In this document: positions 32,524 through 42,827 of the stretch, piece by piece | How the letters are laid out: each line of letters begins with the position of its first letter | How positions within the stretch are numbered: the first letter of the stretch is position 1 | Source: Palsa-504 sp963739615 | Lineage (GTDB): Bacteria; Actinomycetota; Actinomycetes; Streptosporangiales; Streptosporangiaceae | Assembly: GCA_963739615.1 (NCBI GenBank) | Contig: CAVUBD010000015.1 | Span: 186,001-250,000 of the forward strand | DNA: 64,000 bases | Reading direction: 5' to 3' | Notes under the pieces: generated by a model | Database searches by the model: none | What the model saw: the letters and a program-made list of their open reading frames with translations, nothing else | What the model was told of the DNA's origin: nothing | Position numbers and translations under genes: made by a program

Positions 32524-34194
32524 TCAGCGACCAGCGCTGCCCTCGGCCGGTGCTTTCCCGGCGCGGTCGGCGCGGCTTGGCCTCCAGACCCGCTTGCGCC
32601 AGCGTTCGGACCGCCGGTCGGCCAGGATCTGCCTGACCACGTTGCGGCCGGGGATGCCGGTGACGCCGCCGCCGCCGTGCGTGGCCGAGCCGGCCTGGTA
32701 CAGGCCGCGGACCGGCGTGCGCAGGTCGGCGTACCCGGCGGCCGGCCGGGCGTGGAACATCTGCCCGAGCGACAGCTCCCCGTGGAAGATGTTCCCGCCG
32801 ACCAGCCCGTACTCCTCCTGCATCTGGTGCGGCCCGATGACCTGCCGGTGCAGCACCGAGGCGGTGAACCCGGGTGCGACCGCTTCCACCCGGGCCAGCA
32901 CCCGGTCGGCGTAGGCCTGCAGTTCGGCGTCGTCCGGCGCGTCCGCGTAGGTGTGCGGGACCCACTGCGTGAACATCGACATGATGTGCTTCCCGGCCGG
33001 CGCCAGCGAGTCGTCGAACACGCTGGGGATGCAGATGTCGGCGAACGGCAGCGTGGCCGGGCGGCCCGAGACAGCCTGCTGGTACGCGGTCTCGATGTCG
33101 TCGAGCGACTCGGCCAGCACGATCGTGCCGCCGTAAACGTGCGGATCGGGGTCCGGGTGGCTGGCGAACACCGGCAGCCGGCCGAGCGCCAGGTTGATCT
33201 TCACGGTGCCGCTGCGGCTGCGCCAGCCGCGGATGTCGGCCACGAACCCCGGCGGCAGTTCGGCCGGGTCGAGCAGCCGCAAGAACGAGATCTGCGGGTG
33301 CGCGGTGGTGACGACCACCGGGGCGTCGATGGACTCCCCGCTGGCCAGCGTGACTCCAGCCGCCCGTCCGTCGCGGGTGCGGATCTGCGCCACCTCGGCG
33401 TCGGTCCTGATCTGCGCCCCGAACATCCGGGCCGCCCGGGCCAGCGCCTGCGACAGCCCGCCCATGCCGCCGCGCGGGAAGCCCCAGGCGCCCGCCGCCC
33501 CCTCGGTCTCGCCGATGTGGTGGTGCAGCATCACGTAGGCGGTCCCGGCCGACCGTGGCCCGGCCCACGTCCCGATCACCCCGGACACCGCTAGCAGGCC
33601 GCGCATCGCGTCGCTCTCGAAGTACTCCTCGAGCAGGTCCGCGATGCTCCCGGTGAGCAGCCGGGTCACGTCCACGGCGCCGCGTTCGTCGACTCCCCGC
33701 AGGGCAGTGAGCAGCCGCGCCTGCCGCAGCAGGTCCGGTGCCCGCCGCGACCCGAGCCGCGGCGGGATCTGGTGCAGCAGCGGCCCGAGGATCTGCCCGA
33801 TGCCGGCCAGGTGCCGTTCGTACCTGGGGTAGGTGTCGGCGTCCGGCGCGGAGAACCTGGCGATCTCGGCGTGCCGCTGCGCCGGGTCGTCGGGCAGCCG
33901 CAGGCAACGGCCGTCCCGCCGCGGCGCGAAGTAGGGCCCCTGCGGGAACACGTGGTATCCGTGCTGCTCCAGCCGCAGGTCACGGACCAGGTCCGGCGGC
34001 AGCAGCGAGACCACGTAGGACAGCGAGGTCACCGTGTAGTCCGGCCCGAACGGGTGCTCGCTGACCGCGGCGCCGCCGGTGATGCCGCGCCGCTCGCACA
34101 CCACGGTCTTCAGCCCGGCGCGCGCCAGGTACGCCGCCGCGACCAGCCCGTTGTGCCCGCCGCCCACCACCACGACATCCGCCTGTCCCGTCAC
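32524..34194 (-). CDS. Phytoene-desaturase-like NAD(P)/FAD-dependent oxidoreductase
   Basis: A 556-residue flavoprotein. ADVVVVGGGHNGLVAAAYLA is the N-terminal FAD-binding motif; GGAAVSEHPFGPDYTVTSLS follows. The middle has GVIGTWAGPRSAGTAYVMLH and GFPRGGMGGLSQALARAA, and the C-terminal FAD contact is LYQAGSATHGGGGVTGIPG. The group includes carotenoid desaturases and the human PYROXD2 type; no other carotenoid gene lies nearby, so the substrate is open. It is intact and full length. A decayed relative lies at 214-724 in this window. It diverges from the nitrilase fusion with about 100 bp between. Confidence 0.9.
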   Translation of the reverse strand: MTGQADVVVVGGGHNGLVAAAYLARAGLKTVVCERRGITGGAAVSEHPFGPDYTVTSLSYVVSLLPPDLVRDLRLEQHGYHVFPQGPYFAPRRDGRCLRLPDDPAQRHAEIARFSAPDADTYPRYERHLAGIGQILGPLLHQIPPRLGSRRAPDLLRQARLLTALRGVDERGAVDVTRLLTGSIADLLEEYFESDAMRGLLAVSGVIGTWAGPRSAGTAYVMLHHHIGETEGAAGAWGFPRGGMGGLSQALARAARMFGAQIRTDAEVAQIRTRDGRAAGVTLASGESIDAPVVVTTAHPQISFLRLLDPAELPPGFVADIRGWRSRSGTVKINLALGRLPVFASHPDPDPHVYGGTIVLAESLDDIETAYQQAVSGRPATLPFADICIPSVFDDSLAPAGKHIMSMFTQWVPHTYADAPDDAELQAYADRVLARVEAVAPGFTASVLHRQVIGPHQMQEEYGLVGGNIFHGELSLGQMFHARPAAGYADLRTPVRGLYQAGSATHGGGGVTGIPGRNVVRQILADRRSERWRKRVWRPSRADRAGKAPAEGSAGR

Positions 34195-34292
34195 CGGCCG
34201 TCCTTTCCTGCGTAGTTTGCCTCCCGCCGACGGTACGGGATCTTAGATGCTGTTTACATGGTCTTATCCCGGCGACGAACGGAGCGCAAACC

Positions 34293-36194
34293 GTGGACGG
34301 ATCGCAGCACGGCCCTGGCCTCGGCGGTATCGCGGTCGCGCAGCTCGCGATCACGGTAGGTGAGCCCGGCGCCAACCGGCAGGCGGCGGCCGCCGCGGTG
34401 GCCGAGGCGGCGCGCGCGGGCGCCCGGCTGGTGGTGCTGCCCGAGCTGTGCGACTCCGGCTACGTCTTCGGCGATGCCGCGACGCCGCCTGCCGCAGAAG
34501 CCGCAGGCCTGGCCGCCCCCGTGACCGACAGCGCCACGCTGCGCCAGTGGCGGGCCCTGGCCGCCGAGCACGGGCTGCTGATCGTCGGCGGGTTCTGCGA
34601 GCTCGGCGCCGACGGCCGCCTGTACAACAGCGCGGCCGCCGTGGACGCGTCCGGTACCCGGGCGGTCTACCGCAAGGCGCACCTGTGGGACCGGGAGAAA
34701 CTGGTCTTCACCCCGGGCGACGCGGCGCCGCCGGTGGTGGACACCGAGCTCGGCCGGGTCGCCGTGATGATCTGCTACGACCTGGAATTCCCCGAGTGGG
34801 TCCGGCTGGCCGCGCTGGACGGCGCCGACCTGATCGCCGCGCCGGTGAACTGGCCCGCGGTCAGCGCGCCGGCCGGTGAGCGTCCGGCCGAGGTGATCAA
34901 GGCCCAGGCCGCGGCGGCCAGCAACGGGGTCTTCGTGGCGGTGGCCGACCGGTGCCGCACCGAGCGGGGCGTGTCCTGGATCAGCGGCTCGGTCATCGCG
35001 GGCCCGGACGGCTACCCGCTCGCGGGACCCGTCCTCGCCGACCGCCCGGCCGTCCTCACGGCGGGGTGCGACCTGTCCCGCGCGCGGGACAAGAGCCTGG
35101 CCGGCGACAACGACCTGCTGGCCGACCGCCGCCCTGAGCTGTACACGTGGGTGCCCGACAAGCGCGTCGCGGCCGCGAACGCGCACTGGGCGGCGCGCAT
35201 CGTCTCCAACGGCACCAGCTACCCCGATTTCCAGGCCACCATGAGCCGGATCGGCCGGTGGGATGACTGGTGCCGCGAGTGGGGCCGCACCGGGCAGCAC
35301 TACGAGGACCTGGCCCGCGCGGCCGAGTCGGCCCGGCTGATCACGGCGGGGGAGGCGTGGCGGCGGGCCGCGCTGTGCTGGCACTGGGGCAAGTTCGTCT
35401 TCACCGACCACATGGACGAGCAGCGGGCGGCGCACGAGCGCACCGTGACCTGCTTCCGCCGGGGAGCGGGCATGCTCAGCCCGCCCGCCGAGCTGGTGCG
35501 GGTGCCCTACGCGGGCATCACGCTGGCCGCCTACCTCCGGGTACCTTCCGGGCGTCCGCCGGTGGTGATCATGATTCCGGGGCTGGACTCGGTGAAGGAG
35601 GAACTGCAGGCCACCGCGGACTACCTGCTGGCCCGCGGCCTGGCGGTGATCGCGATCGACGGACCCGGCCAGGGCGAGGCCGAATACGACCTGCCGATCG
35701 AGCCCGCCTACGAGCGGGTGGCGACCGCGGTGGCCGACTACCTGCAGGGGCGCGGCGACATCGACCCGGACCGGATCGGCGTCTTCGGTGTGAGCCTGGG
35801 CGGGTACTACGCGGCCAGGTCGGCCGCCTACGAGCCGCGGGTGCGGGCCACGGTGGCGCTGGCCGGGCCGTACCGGTGGGACCTGGACTGGGACGCGCTG
35901 CCGCCGCAGACCCGGACCACCTTCCAGCGCCGCTCGGGGGCCGGCAGCGCGGACGAAGCCCGCAAGCTAGCCGGGACCCTGACCCTGGAGCACGCCGCCG
36001 CGCGCATCACCAGCCCGCTGCTCGTCGCGCACGGCGGCCGGGACCGCCTGGTCCCCGCGTATCACGCCGAACGCCTGGCCCGCGAGGCCCCGGGCGCGGA
36101 GCTGCTGCTGGACCCCGACGGCAGCCACGGCCTGACCAACCACGCGCCCGAGTCCAGGTCGCAGCTGGCCGACTGGCTCGCGGCCCGCCTGTGA
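34293..36194 (+). CDS. Two-enzyme fusion: nitrilase-superfamily amidase plus alpha/beta hydrolase
   Basis: A single 633-residue frame. Residues about 12-265 form a carbon-nitrogen hydrolase with the Glu-Lys-Cys triad: LPELCDSG (Glu51), VYRKAHLW (Lys128), MICYDLEFPE (Cys161). Residues about 295-633 form an alpha/beta hydrolase with a helical cap (RWDDWCREWGR, WRRAALCWHWGKFVF), MIPGLDSVKEE, nucleophile FGVSLGG (Ser501), then AHGGRDRLVP and DGSHGL for Asp and His. The second part resembles 2,6-dihydroxypseudooxynicotine hydrolase, a C-C bond hydrolase; nicotine-degradation clusters carry a separate nitrilase too. Having both in one chain suggests sequential steps on an N-containing ring compound; the substrate is not known. 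Confidence 0.85.
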   Translation: MDGSQHGPGLGGIAVAQLAITVGEPGANRQAAAAAVAEAARAGARLVVLPELCDSGYVFGDAATPPAAEAAGLAAPVTDSATLRQWRALAAEHGLLIVGGFCELGADGRLYNSAAAVDASGTRAVYRKAHLWDREKLVFTPGDAAPPVVDTELGRVAVMICYDLEFPEWVRLAALDGADLIAAPVNWPAVSAPAGERPAEVIKAQAAAASNGVFVAVADRCRTERGVSWISGSVIAGPDGYPLAGPVLADRPAVLTAGCDLSRARDKSLAGDNDLLADRRPELYTWVPDKRVAAANAHWAARIVSNGTSYPDFQATMSRIGRWDDWCREWGRTGQHYEDLARAAESARLITAGEAWRRAALCWHWGKFVFTDHMDEQRAAHERTVTCFRRGAGMLSPPAELVRVPYAGITLAAYLRVPSGRPPVVIMIPGLDSVKEELQATADYLLARGLAVIAIDGPGQGEAEYDLPIEPAYERVATAVADYLQGRGDIDPDRIGVFGVSLGGYYAARSAAYEPRVRATVALAGPYRWDLDWDALPPQTRTTFQRRSGAGSADEARKLAGTLTLEHAAARITSPLLVAHGGRDRLVPAYHAERLAREAPGAELLLDPDGSHGLTNHAPESRSQLADWLAARL

Positions 36195-36266
36195 CGCTCG
36201 CGGGTGAGGTGGGAGACCGCTAAAGCACGGCCTCGGCGCCGGTGAGAATCTCCGGCCGTGGCGCCG

Positions 36267-37499
36267 CTAGAGCAGATCGGCGAGGAGCAGGTCCACGGTT
36301 GCTTCCTCGTGGACGGCGACGTCGGCGGCTATCATGGCGGCACACAGCCCCTCATCCCACGGCGTCGCCTGGGCGCGCCCGCTCAGGCCAAGGCGGTTGT
36401 CGGCGGGAAGGCGGTCAACGGCGTCGGCGTAGTCATCGCGCCCGAACCGCCAGGGACCGGCGCCCCGGTCGAACACGCGCCGGGCGATGGCGATGCCGGC
36501 CCAGTCGAAGTCGCCGTGGTAGCGCACGCTGGCGCGGGCGAGCAGGGCCATCCCCGCCGCGGCGGGGTTGCCGGACAGGCAAGCCACTGGCTGCTCCACG
36601 CCTGCTGCCGCGAGGCTCTGCAGCACCTGGGGGTTTTCGCAGGCATGGATGATTTCTCCGGGCCGGGTCAGGTCACCGCAGCGGCGCAGTTCGTGCACGC
36701 TGAGGTGGGTGATCAGGCCTAGGTCGGCGCGTTCGCGCATCATCGCGGACCACCGGTCGCGGCCAGGGGGCCGCAGCGCCCAGGTGATGACGGTGCCGGA
36801 GATCTCGTCGGTGCTGACCCCGGCGCGCTGCCACAGGAGACGGCGCTCGGCGGCCGATCCGGCCGGGGCGGCGTCGAGCGCGAATGCCAGTGCGCGCAGG
36901 GCCAGGGCGGCGGGGACGCCGTGGTCCAGGCCGTGGGCGTCGCCGGTGATCTCGCTGGCGAGTTCGGCCAGGCCCATCGGCGGGTGAGCGTCGTCAAGGA
37001 CCCGCGCGAGGACCTGGACGGCGATCGTCAGGGCAGCGGCCGCCTTGACGCCGGGGAGCCGGGTCGCCACGCCACCACGACGGAGCCATTGCGCCCACGC
37101 CGGTGCCCAGTCCTGATCGGCCAGGCCCTGTTTTACCAGCAACTGGTCGAGCTCTGCCCAGAGCCGCTGGCGTCCGGCGCGGGCGGCATCGCGTTCGGCC
37201 GGCCGGTTCCGCAGCGGGGCGCCGGTCACCTCCGCCACGACGGCGATCAGGCCGTGCCCGGCCGAGCTAGCGCGCAGGCTGGCATCGAGATCGGCCAGGC
37301 GCACCTGGGCTGCGCCGGCCCCCACCGGGCGTCCGATCAGGCCGCTGAGCCGGTCCGCGCCGTCATCGTCGAGCGGTACCGTGACCAAGCCGCGGACGGC
37401 CAGACCGTTGCGTTGCAGGCGCATCCGCAGTGCCGCCCACAACGGCTGCAGCGACGGCGCCAGCAGGTAGTCGCGCAGGGGCGGCGGGATGACGGTCAT
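36267..37499 (-). CDS. jetD: Wadjet JetD-like protein (TIGR02679; Toprim-type DUF2399)
   Basis: A 410-residue protein, last of the four-gene operon; ATG 37499 overlaps the jetC stop (ATGA). The N-terminal half (DUF3323-like) starts PPLRDYLLAPSLQPLWAALR. The C-terminal half contains a Toprim-like core: IIHACENPQVLQSL with the acidic residue, SGNPAAAGMALL, then LRYHGDFDWAGIAIA-like YHGDFDWAGIAIARRVF with the D-x-D pair. In Wadjet systems JetD is the topoisomerase-VI-A-like nuclease that cuts plasmid DNA once the JetABC condensin has extruded it. This gene is intact. Confidence 0.85.
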   Translation of the reverse strand: MTVIPPPLRDYLLAPSLQPLWAALRMRLQRNGLAVRGLVTVPLDDDGADRLSGLIGRPVGAGAAQVRLADLDASLRASSAGHGLIAVVAEVTGAPLRNRPAERDAARAGRQRLWAELDQLLVKQGLADQDWAPAWAQWLRRGGVATRLPGVKAAAALTIAVQVLARVLDDAHPPMGLAELASEITGDAHGLDHGVPAALALRALAFALDAAPAGSAAERRLLWQRAGVSTDEISGTVITWALRPPGRDRWSAMMRERADLGLITHLSVHELRRCGDLTRPGEIIHACENPQVLQSLAAAGVEQPVACLSGNPAAAGMALLARASVRYHGDFDWAGIAIARRVFDRGAGPWRFGRDDYADAVDRLPADNRLGLSGRAQATPWDEGLCAAMIAADVAVHEEATVDLLLADLL

Positions 37500-40400
37500 G
37501 CCGTGCTGCGCAGGTGGCGGTTGCGGCCGTCCCAGTGAACATGGGTGGTCACGGCCGAGCTCCCGTCGCTGCGCCGCACTTCATACACGTCGAGCCTGGG
37601 TACCTGGGGAAAGCAGCCCCACAGGGCGTGGCCCGTCATGACGAAGTCGAGGTCGAGGGTGACGAGCAGGCCCATCAGCTCGGCCACGGTACCGTCGTCG
37701 ACCTTGGCGAACGCGTCGTCGAGGAGGATAAGGCGCAGAGCCCGGCCGTCGTGGTCGAGGCTGGTGAGGTAGCCGTCGGCGGCGGCGAACAGGGTCACGT
37801 AGGAGACGAAGCGGGTCTCGCCCTGGGAGAGCTTCGCGCGACGGGACAGCCGCCGCTGCTGTCCTTCCTCAGGGCCGAGGATGGTGACGGTGACCTCGTG
37901 CCATTGCCGGTAGTCCAGGGCGGCGGCGAGGTGGGCGGCGTAGCCGCTGCTGGGGTCGGCGCTATAGAACTCTTCGACACGCAGCCGCAGAAGCTCCGTG
38001 AGCTCTGCGTTCTGGGCGTCGGAGCGGACGGCGTCGGACGTGGCGACGAGTTCGAGAATGCGCCCGAGCGCGGCGTGGTCATCGCGCAGCCGCCAGCCGA
38101 GCCGGACGCCGATTCCGTTGCTGGTCCGGATCTGGCGCAGGCTTGCGTTCATGGCCCCGATGAGCTTCTCGGCCTGGTTCGACCCGGCGCCGTAGTTCCT
38201 CGGCGACGCCGCCGAGTACGAACCTGGTGAACACGGCACGCTCGCGCTCGCTCAGCGCGGTCCGGCCGGCCTCGACCCGGGCCGCGAGCGCCCGCGCCGC
38301 TCCCGCCACAGTGTGCTCGTCGCCTGCGCCGGCGACCTCGACGAGGAGCACGTTGTCGTCGATGGTGTGCCGTACGTCGAGCTGGCCGGAGACTTCGCGG
38401 TCGAACTCCCGGAAAGCGTTCAGGACCGTGGTCAGCGACGGTGCCTGGCGCGGTGCCGCCACCGCGGTCAGTGCCGCCTGCGCGGCCGACCGGACATCCG
38501 GGACCTGCTCCGGGCGGACGATCCCGGCGAGCTCGCCGTCGGCGGTCGCCGCCGCGGCCAGCCCGGGGAAAGCCACACACCGGGTGAACCGGTGGGCGGC
38601 GGTGACCATCTGCTCGGTCCGCCCCCGGACATCCTCGGTGGCTCTGGCGCTGAGCGCGCGCGCTTCACCGACCCGCGGGCCCAGCTCGGCCACGGCGTCC
38701 TTGGCCCTGCGGCCGTCCCGGTCGGCCCGGTCGCGTGCCCTCCTGGTCTGAGCCAGCTCGGCCTTGGCCTGCTCGAGCGGCAGGTCGATCGCTTCGTGCT
38801 GGGCGGCGAGTTCGCTCGCGGCGGCGTGCCACTGCGCCCATCGCTGGCCGGCGGCCTGCTCGGCGGCGTCCCGTCCGGCTACGGCCTGCTCGGCCCGGCG
38901 GAGCTGCTCGCCGTGCCGCTGCGCCCGCTCGGCCAGGCGGGAGAGCTCGCGGCCTAGCTGGGCGCTCTTATCCTGCGCCCGACGGGCCGCGGTCAGGGTG
39001 CCGTCAAGCGCTGCTGCTTCGGCGGGCAGCCCGTGATGGGCGCACGCGGCCTGGTGAGTGCTCATATCCGCCGCCCACCGGCCGCGGAGCTGACGGGCGC
39101 GCCCGGCTTCCTGGGCGGCGCGGGCGGTGCTGCGGCCGGCCCGTGCCAGCGCGTCGGCGGCCACCCGCCGGGCAGCGTGCAGGTCCCTCACACGGGGGGC
39201 GCCCCGGACCAGCGCGTCGAGCAGGCTGGTGACCGTACGGAGCTCAGCGCGCCGCTGGTCCCGCTGGCTGGCTTGCCGGGCGAGTTCAGCCAGCTCGGCG
39301 TCGATCTGGTCGATCCGCTCCCGGCGATGCGCGGCCCGGGCCGCTGCCCCGATATGCCGGGCCCGGCCGGGGACGTGCCGTCCGCGCAACGGCCCGTTGC
39401 GCCAGCTGCCGTCCGCGGACACCATGGTGGCGGCGCCGGGATCCTCGAAACCGATGCTGCCCAGAATGCTGGCGATGGCTTCCGCGGGCAGCTCGGCGGC
39501 CGGGTCCGGGCGAAGCGCGGCCGAGAGCGGCCGGCCGGGCCGCGAGCTGGCCGGCCCGGCCGCGCTCAGCAGCAGCTCGCCGTCGGCGGCGACCAGGGCG
39601 CCGTCGGCCTGGACGACGGCACCGAGCAGCCCGGCGGCGAGCAAGGCCCCCTCCAGCCCGGCTTTGCCTGCGTCGGTCAGGTGGCTGGCGAAGTCGACGC
39701 AGCGCCACAGCGGCTCACCGGCGCGCTCCGGGGCGAGCCAGGACGGTTCGGCCGGCTTCGGGTCCCGTTCGGCGGCCAGGTCGGCCCGTTCAGCCCGCAG
39801 CGCTTCCTGGCGTGCGCGAGCGCTGTCTTCTGACAGGCTGAGGCGCGCTCGTTCGGCTTCGACTGCGGCGCGGGCCGGCCGGGCGGCCTCGTCGGCCGCT
39901 TCGTCCAGGCCGCTCAGGGACCCGTCGTCCGCGCCGGTCAGCGCCTCGGCGTTAAGGATCAGCGGGCCGATGGCCGGGTGGGCGGCCCAGGCGATCTCGC
40001 CGAGTAGCTCACGAGTTCGGTCATCGTCCGTCCAGGCGCGCCAGGCCTGGGCCAGTGCGGCGGCGGCGGCGTCCCGCTCGGCCGCCTGTTCCCCGGCCGT
40101 CCGGGCGTCCTCGTCCGCGGCGGCCCGCAGCTGTTCCGCTTCCGCCTCCGCCCGCAGGACCTGCTGCTGCGCGTCGGCGAGCCTGCGGGCTTCGGCCAGC
40201 CGCCGCTGCGCCAGGTTCAGCCGCTCGGTCGCGCTGGCCGCGGCGGCGGCGGCCAGCTGCTGCGCGCCGCCGACGTCGCCAGGGATGATCTCGGCGAGAG
40301 CCGCCGCCGGGCGGATGACCGGCTCCGGGTCACGCAGGCGGGCGGTTCGCAGCAGTACCCGCGCGGGAGCCGGGACTCGTTCGGTCGTGCGCACCTCGGC

Positions 40401-41637
40401 GGGCAGGCCGCCCGCGGGCAGGCCGGCGTCACGAAGGCTTTCCCTGGCGGCGGACAGGGCCGCGGCGGCCTCGTCGGCCGCCTGCCTGAGCTCGCGCAGG
40501 GCACGCCCGGCGTCGTCCACCGCCCGCGCGTGGCTGGCGCGTTCCTGCTCGGCCCTGGCGAGCGCCTCATCGGCCGCCGCGGCCAGCGCCGCCTCGGCCC
40601 GGTCGCGCTGGACGAGGTCGTCGGCGTTCTTGAAGATCTCCCGGGACTGTATCGCCTGCAGCACGTCGTCGATCTCGGCGAGTTCCTCGGCCAGCTGCTG
40701 GGCCTGCGCCTTGAACCGCGCGGATTCCGCCTCCAGCGCGGCGAGTTCGGCGGCCCGGCGCTCGGCGGCCGCTTCGGCTTCGGTGACCGTGCCGGCCGCG
40801 GCCAGCGTGTCCCGGGCCGTGGACCTCAGCGGTTTCTGCGGCATACCGCTGGTACACGGCCAGGAACGTGGCCACCCGCTCGGCCGAGTTCTCGAGCCTT
40901 TCCTGTGCGGCGCGGGTCTCGGTGAGCCCGTCGAGCTGTTCGCCCGCCCGGACGAGGGCCTCCTCATGCAGGGGCGGCAGTGACTCGAGCAGAATCTGCG
41001 GCAGGCGGCCCTCGTCGATGCGGTTGCCGACGTCCGGTGCGCGCAGCGTGTGCAGGAGCTGCAGCAGGCCGTCGTAGCGGTCCCGGCCTGCGTCGCCGCC
41101 CAGCCCGAACACCTCGGCGCGAACGCGTTCCTTGTGGGCACCCGGCGACTCGGTGATGCGCTCGGCCCCGATCAGCTCAGTCAGCGCGTCACGCGAGAGC
41201 GGCTCGCGAGAGCTGGACATCAGCTCCAGGCCGTGGCCGACCCGCAGGGCCGTGGTGAAGTACCAGACCTTGGTGCTGCTGGCCGACTGGCTGTGCCGGA
41301 CGAGCGCCCCGACCGTGAGGTGCCCGCCGGGACGGCACAGCTCGAGCCACAGATAGCCGGTGCGGTTGGACTGGCCCTGCGCGCCGGTGCGCATCAGCTC
41401 TTCGAGGTTCACCCGGGCCGCGCCGGTGGCGTCCATGCGCCGGCGGTCGGCATCGAGCAGGAACGGCAGCAGCATCTCGAGCGCGCGGGATTTCCCTGAT
41501 CCGTTCGTGCCCCGCAGGATCATCCGGCCGCCGCTGAGATCGAACTCGTTGTCCAGGTAGTGCCAGACGTTGACGATGCCGGCCCGGGTCAGCCGCCAGC
41601 GCTCGTCGAAGCGGCGAGGAGCACGTGGCTGGCTCAT
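37496..41637 (-). pseudogene. jetC: Wadjet JetC-like SMC ATPase (TIGR02680), two frameshifts
   Basis: From ATG 41637 (overlapping the jetB stop) the N-terminus has the Walker A motif GTNGSGKSRALEMLLPFLLD (residues 43-62). The frame slips by one base at about 40831 (after QRYAAET) and again at about 38180 (after ELRRRV). Between them runs a coiled-coil of about 870 residues full of Ala/Arg/Glu heptads. The last frame has LSQGETRFVSYVTLFAA (signature) and LRLILLDDAFAKVDDGT (Walker B). Joined, it is about 1,380 residues, right for the family. It is the SMC motor of the Wadjet complex. The reading frames match perfectly across both slips, so a base-calling error is possible. Confidence 0.85.
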
Positions 41638-42827
41638 CGGGGCACCTCCTGCGGCGCGGCCGGCTGGGTTCTTACCTGGGGCTGATAGCGCGCTGCGAAC
41701 GGGAAGATCGCCAGGCCGTCGTCCGTGGCATGACCCAGGCGCAGCGCCGTCAGCAGGTCCACGACGTCCCCGCGCAGTGCGCCGAGGGAGTCGCCGTACG
41801 CGCCCTTCCAGACGGTCCGGTACCTGGCGGCCAGCTCGCCCAGCACGACGTCGACCTGCGGCCAGGAGGCAAACGCGGCCGGGCGCGGGCTGCCGCCGAC
41901 ACTGGCGGCGGATTCCGCTGTCGGCACCAGCGCGGTGATCAGCTCGTCGAGCAGGAGCAGGGCCGCCTGCTTGGCGCTGCCGCTGCCGGGGAAGTCAAGA
42001 TCGGTGAGCGTGCCAGACGGGTCGTAGGCCAGCGCGCCTTCGGCCCGGACCTCAAGGACCAGGCCGAAGTTCTCGTCCAGCTGCCTGGCGAGCTCGTGGC
42101 GCTCACGCGACAGCACGTCGAGCTCGTCGTCTGGCAGTTCCGCCCGGAACACCGCCGGGTTCTCCACCAGCCGCTGGCGCAGCCGGCGGCGCGGCGGCTC
42201 GGGCGACAGCCGGGACCAGGTTTCCTCCGCCGTCGCGTACTGGTGCAGCGGGCTTGGCAGCAGGTGGATCAGCAGCGGGCGGTTGATGCTGAGCAGGGCC
42301 TCGTCCTCGGGACGTTCACCCCAGGCGGCCAGCGAACCGTCCGTCTCGCTCAGCACGCCCCAGGACTCAAGCAGCCGCAGCGCGGTCACGAGCTGCCGCC
42401 GGTCGCTGATGCCGTCGGTGATCGTGATCGACTGCTCGGCCGCGTCCGCCCGGATCTGGTCGACGAGCGCCGAGATCAGGATCTGCTCGCCCACCCCCGG
42501 CGCGAGGAGCGCGGCGCAGGCCAGCGCGAGATGGACGTAGGTGCCGGCCGTGAACGGGCTGTCGTCGGTGACGCGGCGCGCCGGGCGGACCGGTGCGGAA
42601 GCCGGCAGCGGCGCCTTCACCAGGCGGGCGAACGCGGACTCGACGATCAGGACATACCCGAGCTGGCTGGCGAACATCGACTTCAGTACCGAGGCATGGC
42701 GCCGGACCAGATCTAGCTCGGCCGGCTGCCGCGCGGCGGTGAGAATCGGTGACGACAGCAGCTGCCGGGCGGCGATCCGCCGCTCTCCGGCGTCCAGGCC
42801 CGCGGTCGACACGCGCGGGCCCGTCAT
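41634..42827 (-). CDS. jetB: Wadjet JetB-like protein (TIGR02678, DUF2398)
   Basis: ATG 42827 overlaps the jetA stop, giving 397 residues. RIAARQLLSSPILTAARQPAEL, then LGYVLIVESAFARLVK and FTAGTYVHLALACAALLAPG are typical of DUF2398. The C-terminal part (FASWPQVDVVLGELAARYR.. WKGAYGD) also fits. In the Wadjet complex JetB is the KITE-type subunit that binds the JetA-JetC ring, as MukE does in MukBEF. It contains winged-helix-like segments. It is intact and ends by overlapping the jetC start. Confidence 0.85.
   Translation of the reverse strand: MTGPRVSTAGLDAGERRIAARQLLSSPILTAARQPAELDLVRRHASVLKSMFASQLGYVLIVESAFARLVKAPLPASAPVRPARRVTDDSPFTAGTYVHLALACAALLAPGVGEQILISALVDQIRADAAEQSITITDGISDRRQLVTALRLLESWGVLSETDGSLAAWGERPEDEALLSINRPLLIHLLPSPLHQYATAEETWSRLSPEPPRRRLRQRLVENPAVFRAELPDDELDVLSRERHELARQLDENFGLVLEVRAEGALAYDPSGTLTDLDFPGSGSAKQAALLLLDELITALVPTAESAASVGGSPRPAAFASWPQVDVVLGELAARYRTVWKGAYGDSLGALRGDVVDLLTALRLGHATDDGLAIFPFAARYQPQVRTQPAAPQEVPR

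Noticed and set aside
39127..40983. Long open frame on the plus strand opposite jetC, rich in Ala and Ser
   Set aside because: Antisense shadow of the coiled-coil region; composition reflects the Ala/Arg/Glu heptads read backwards.
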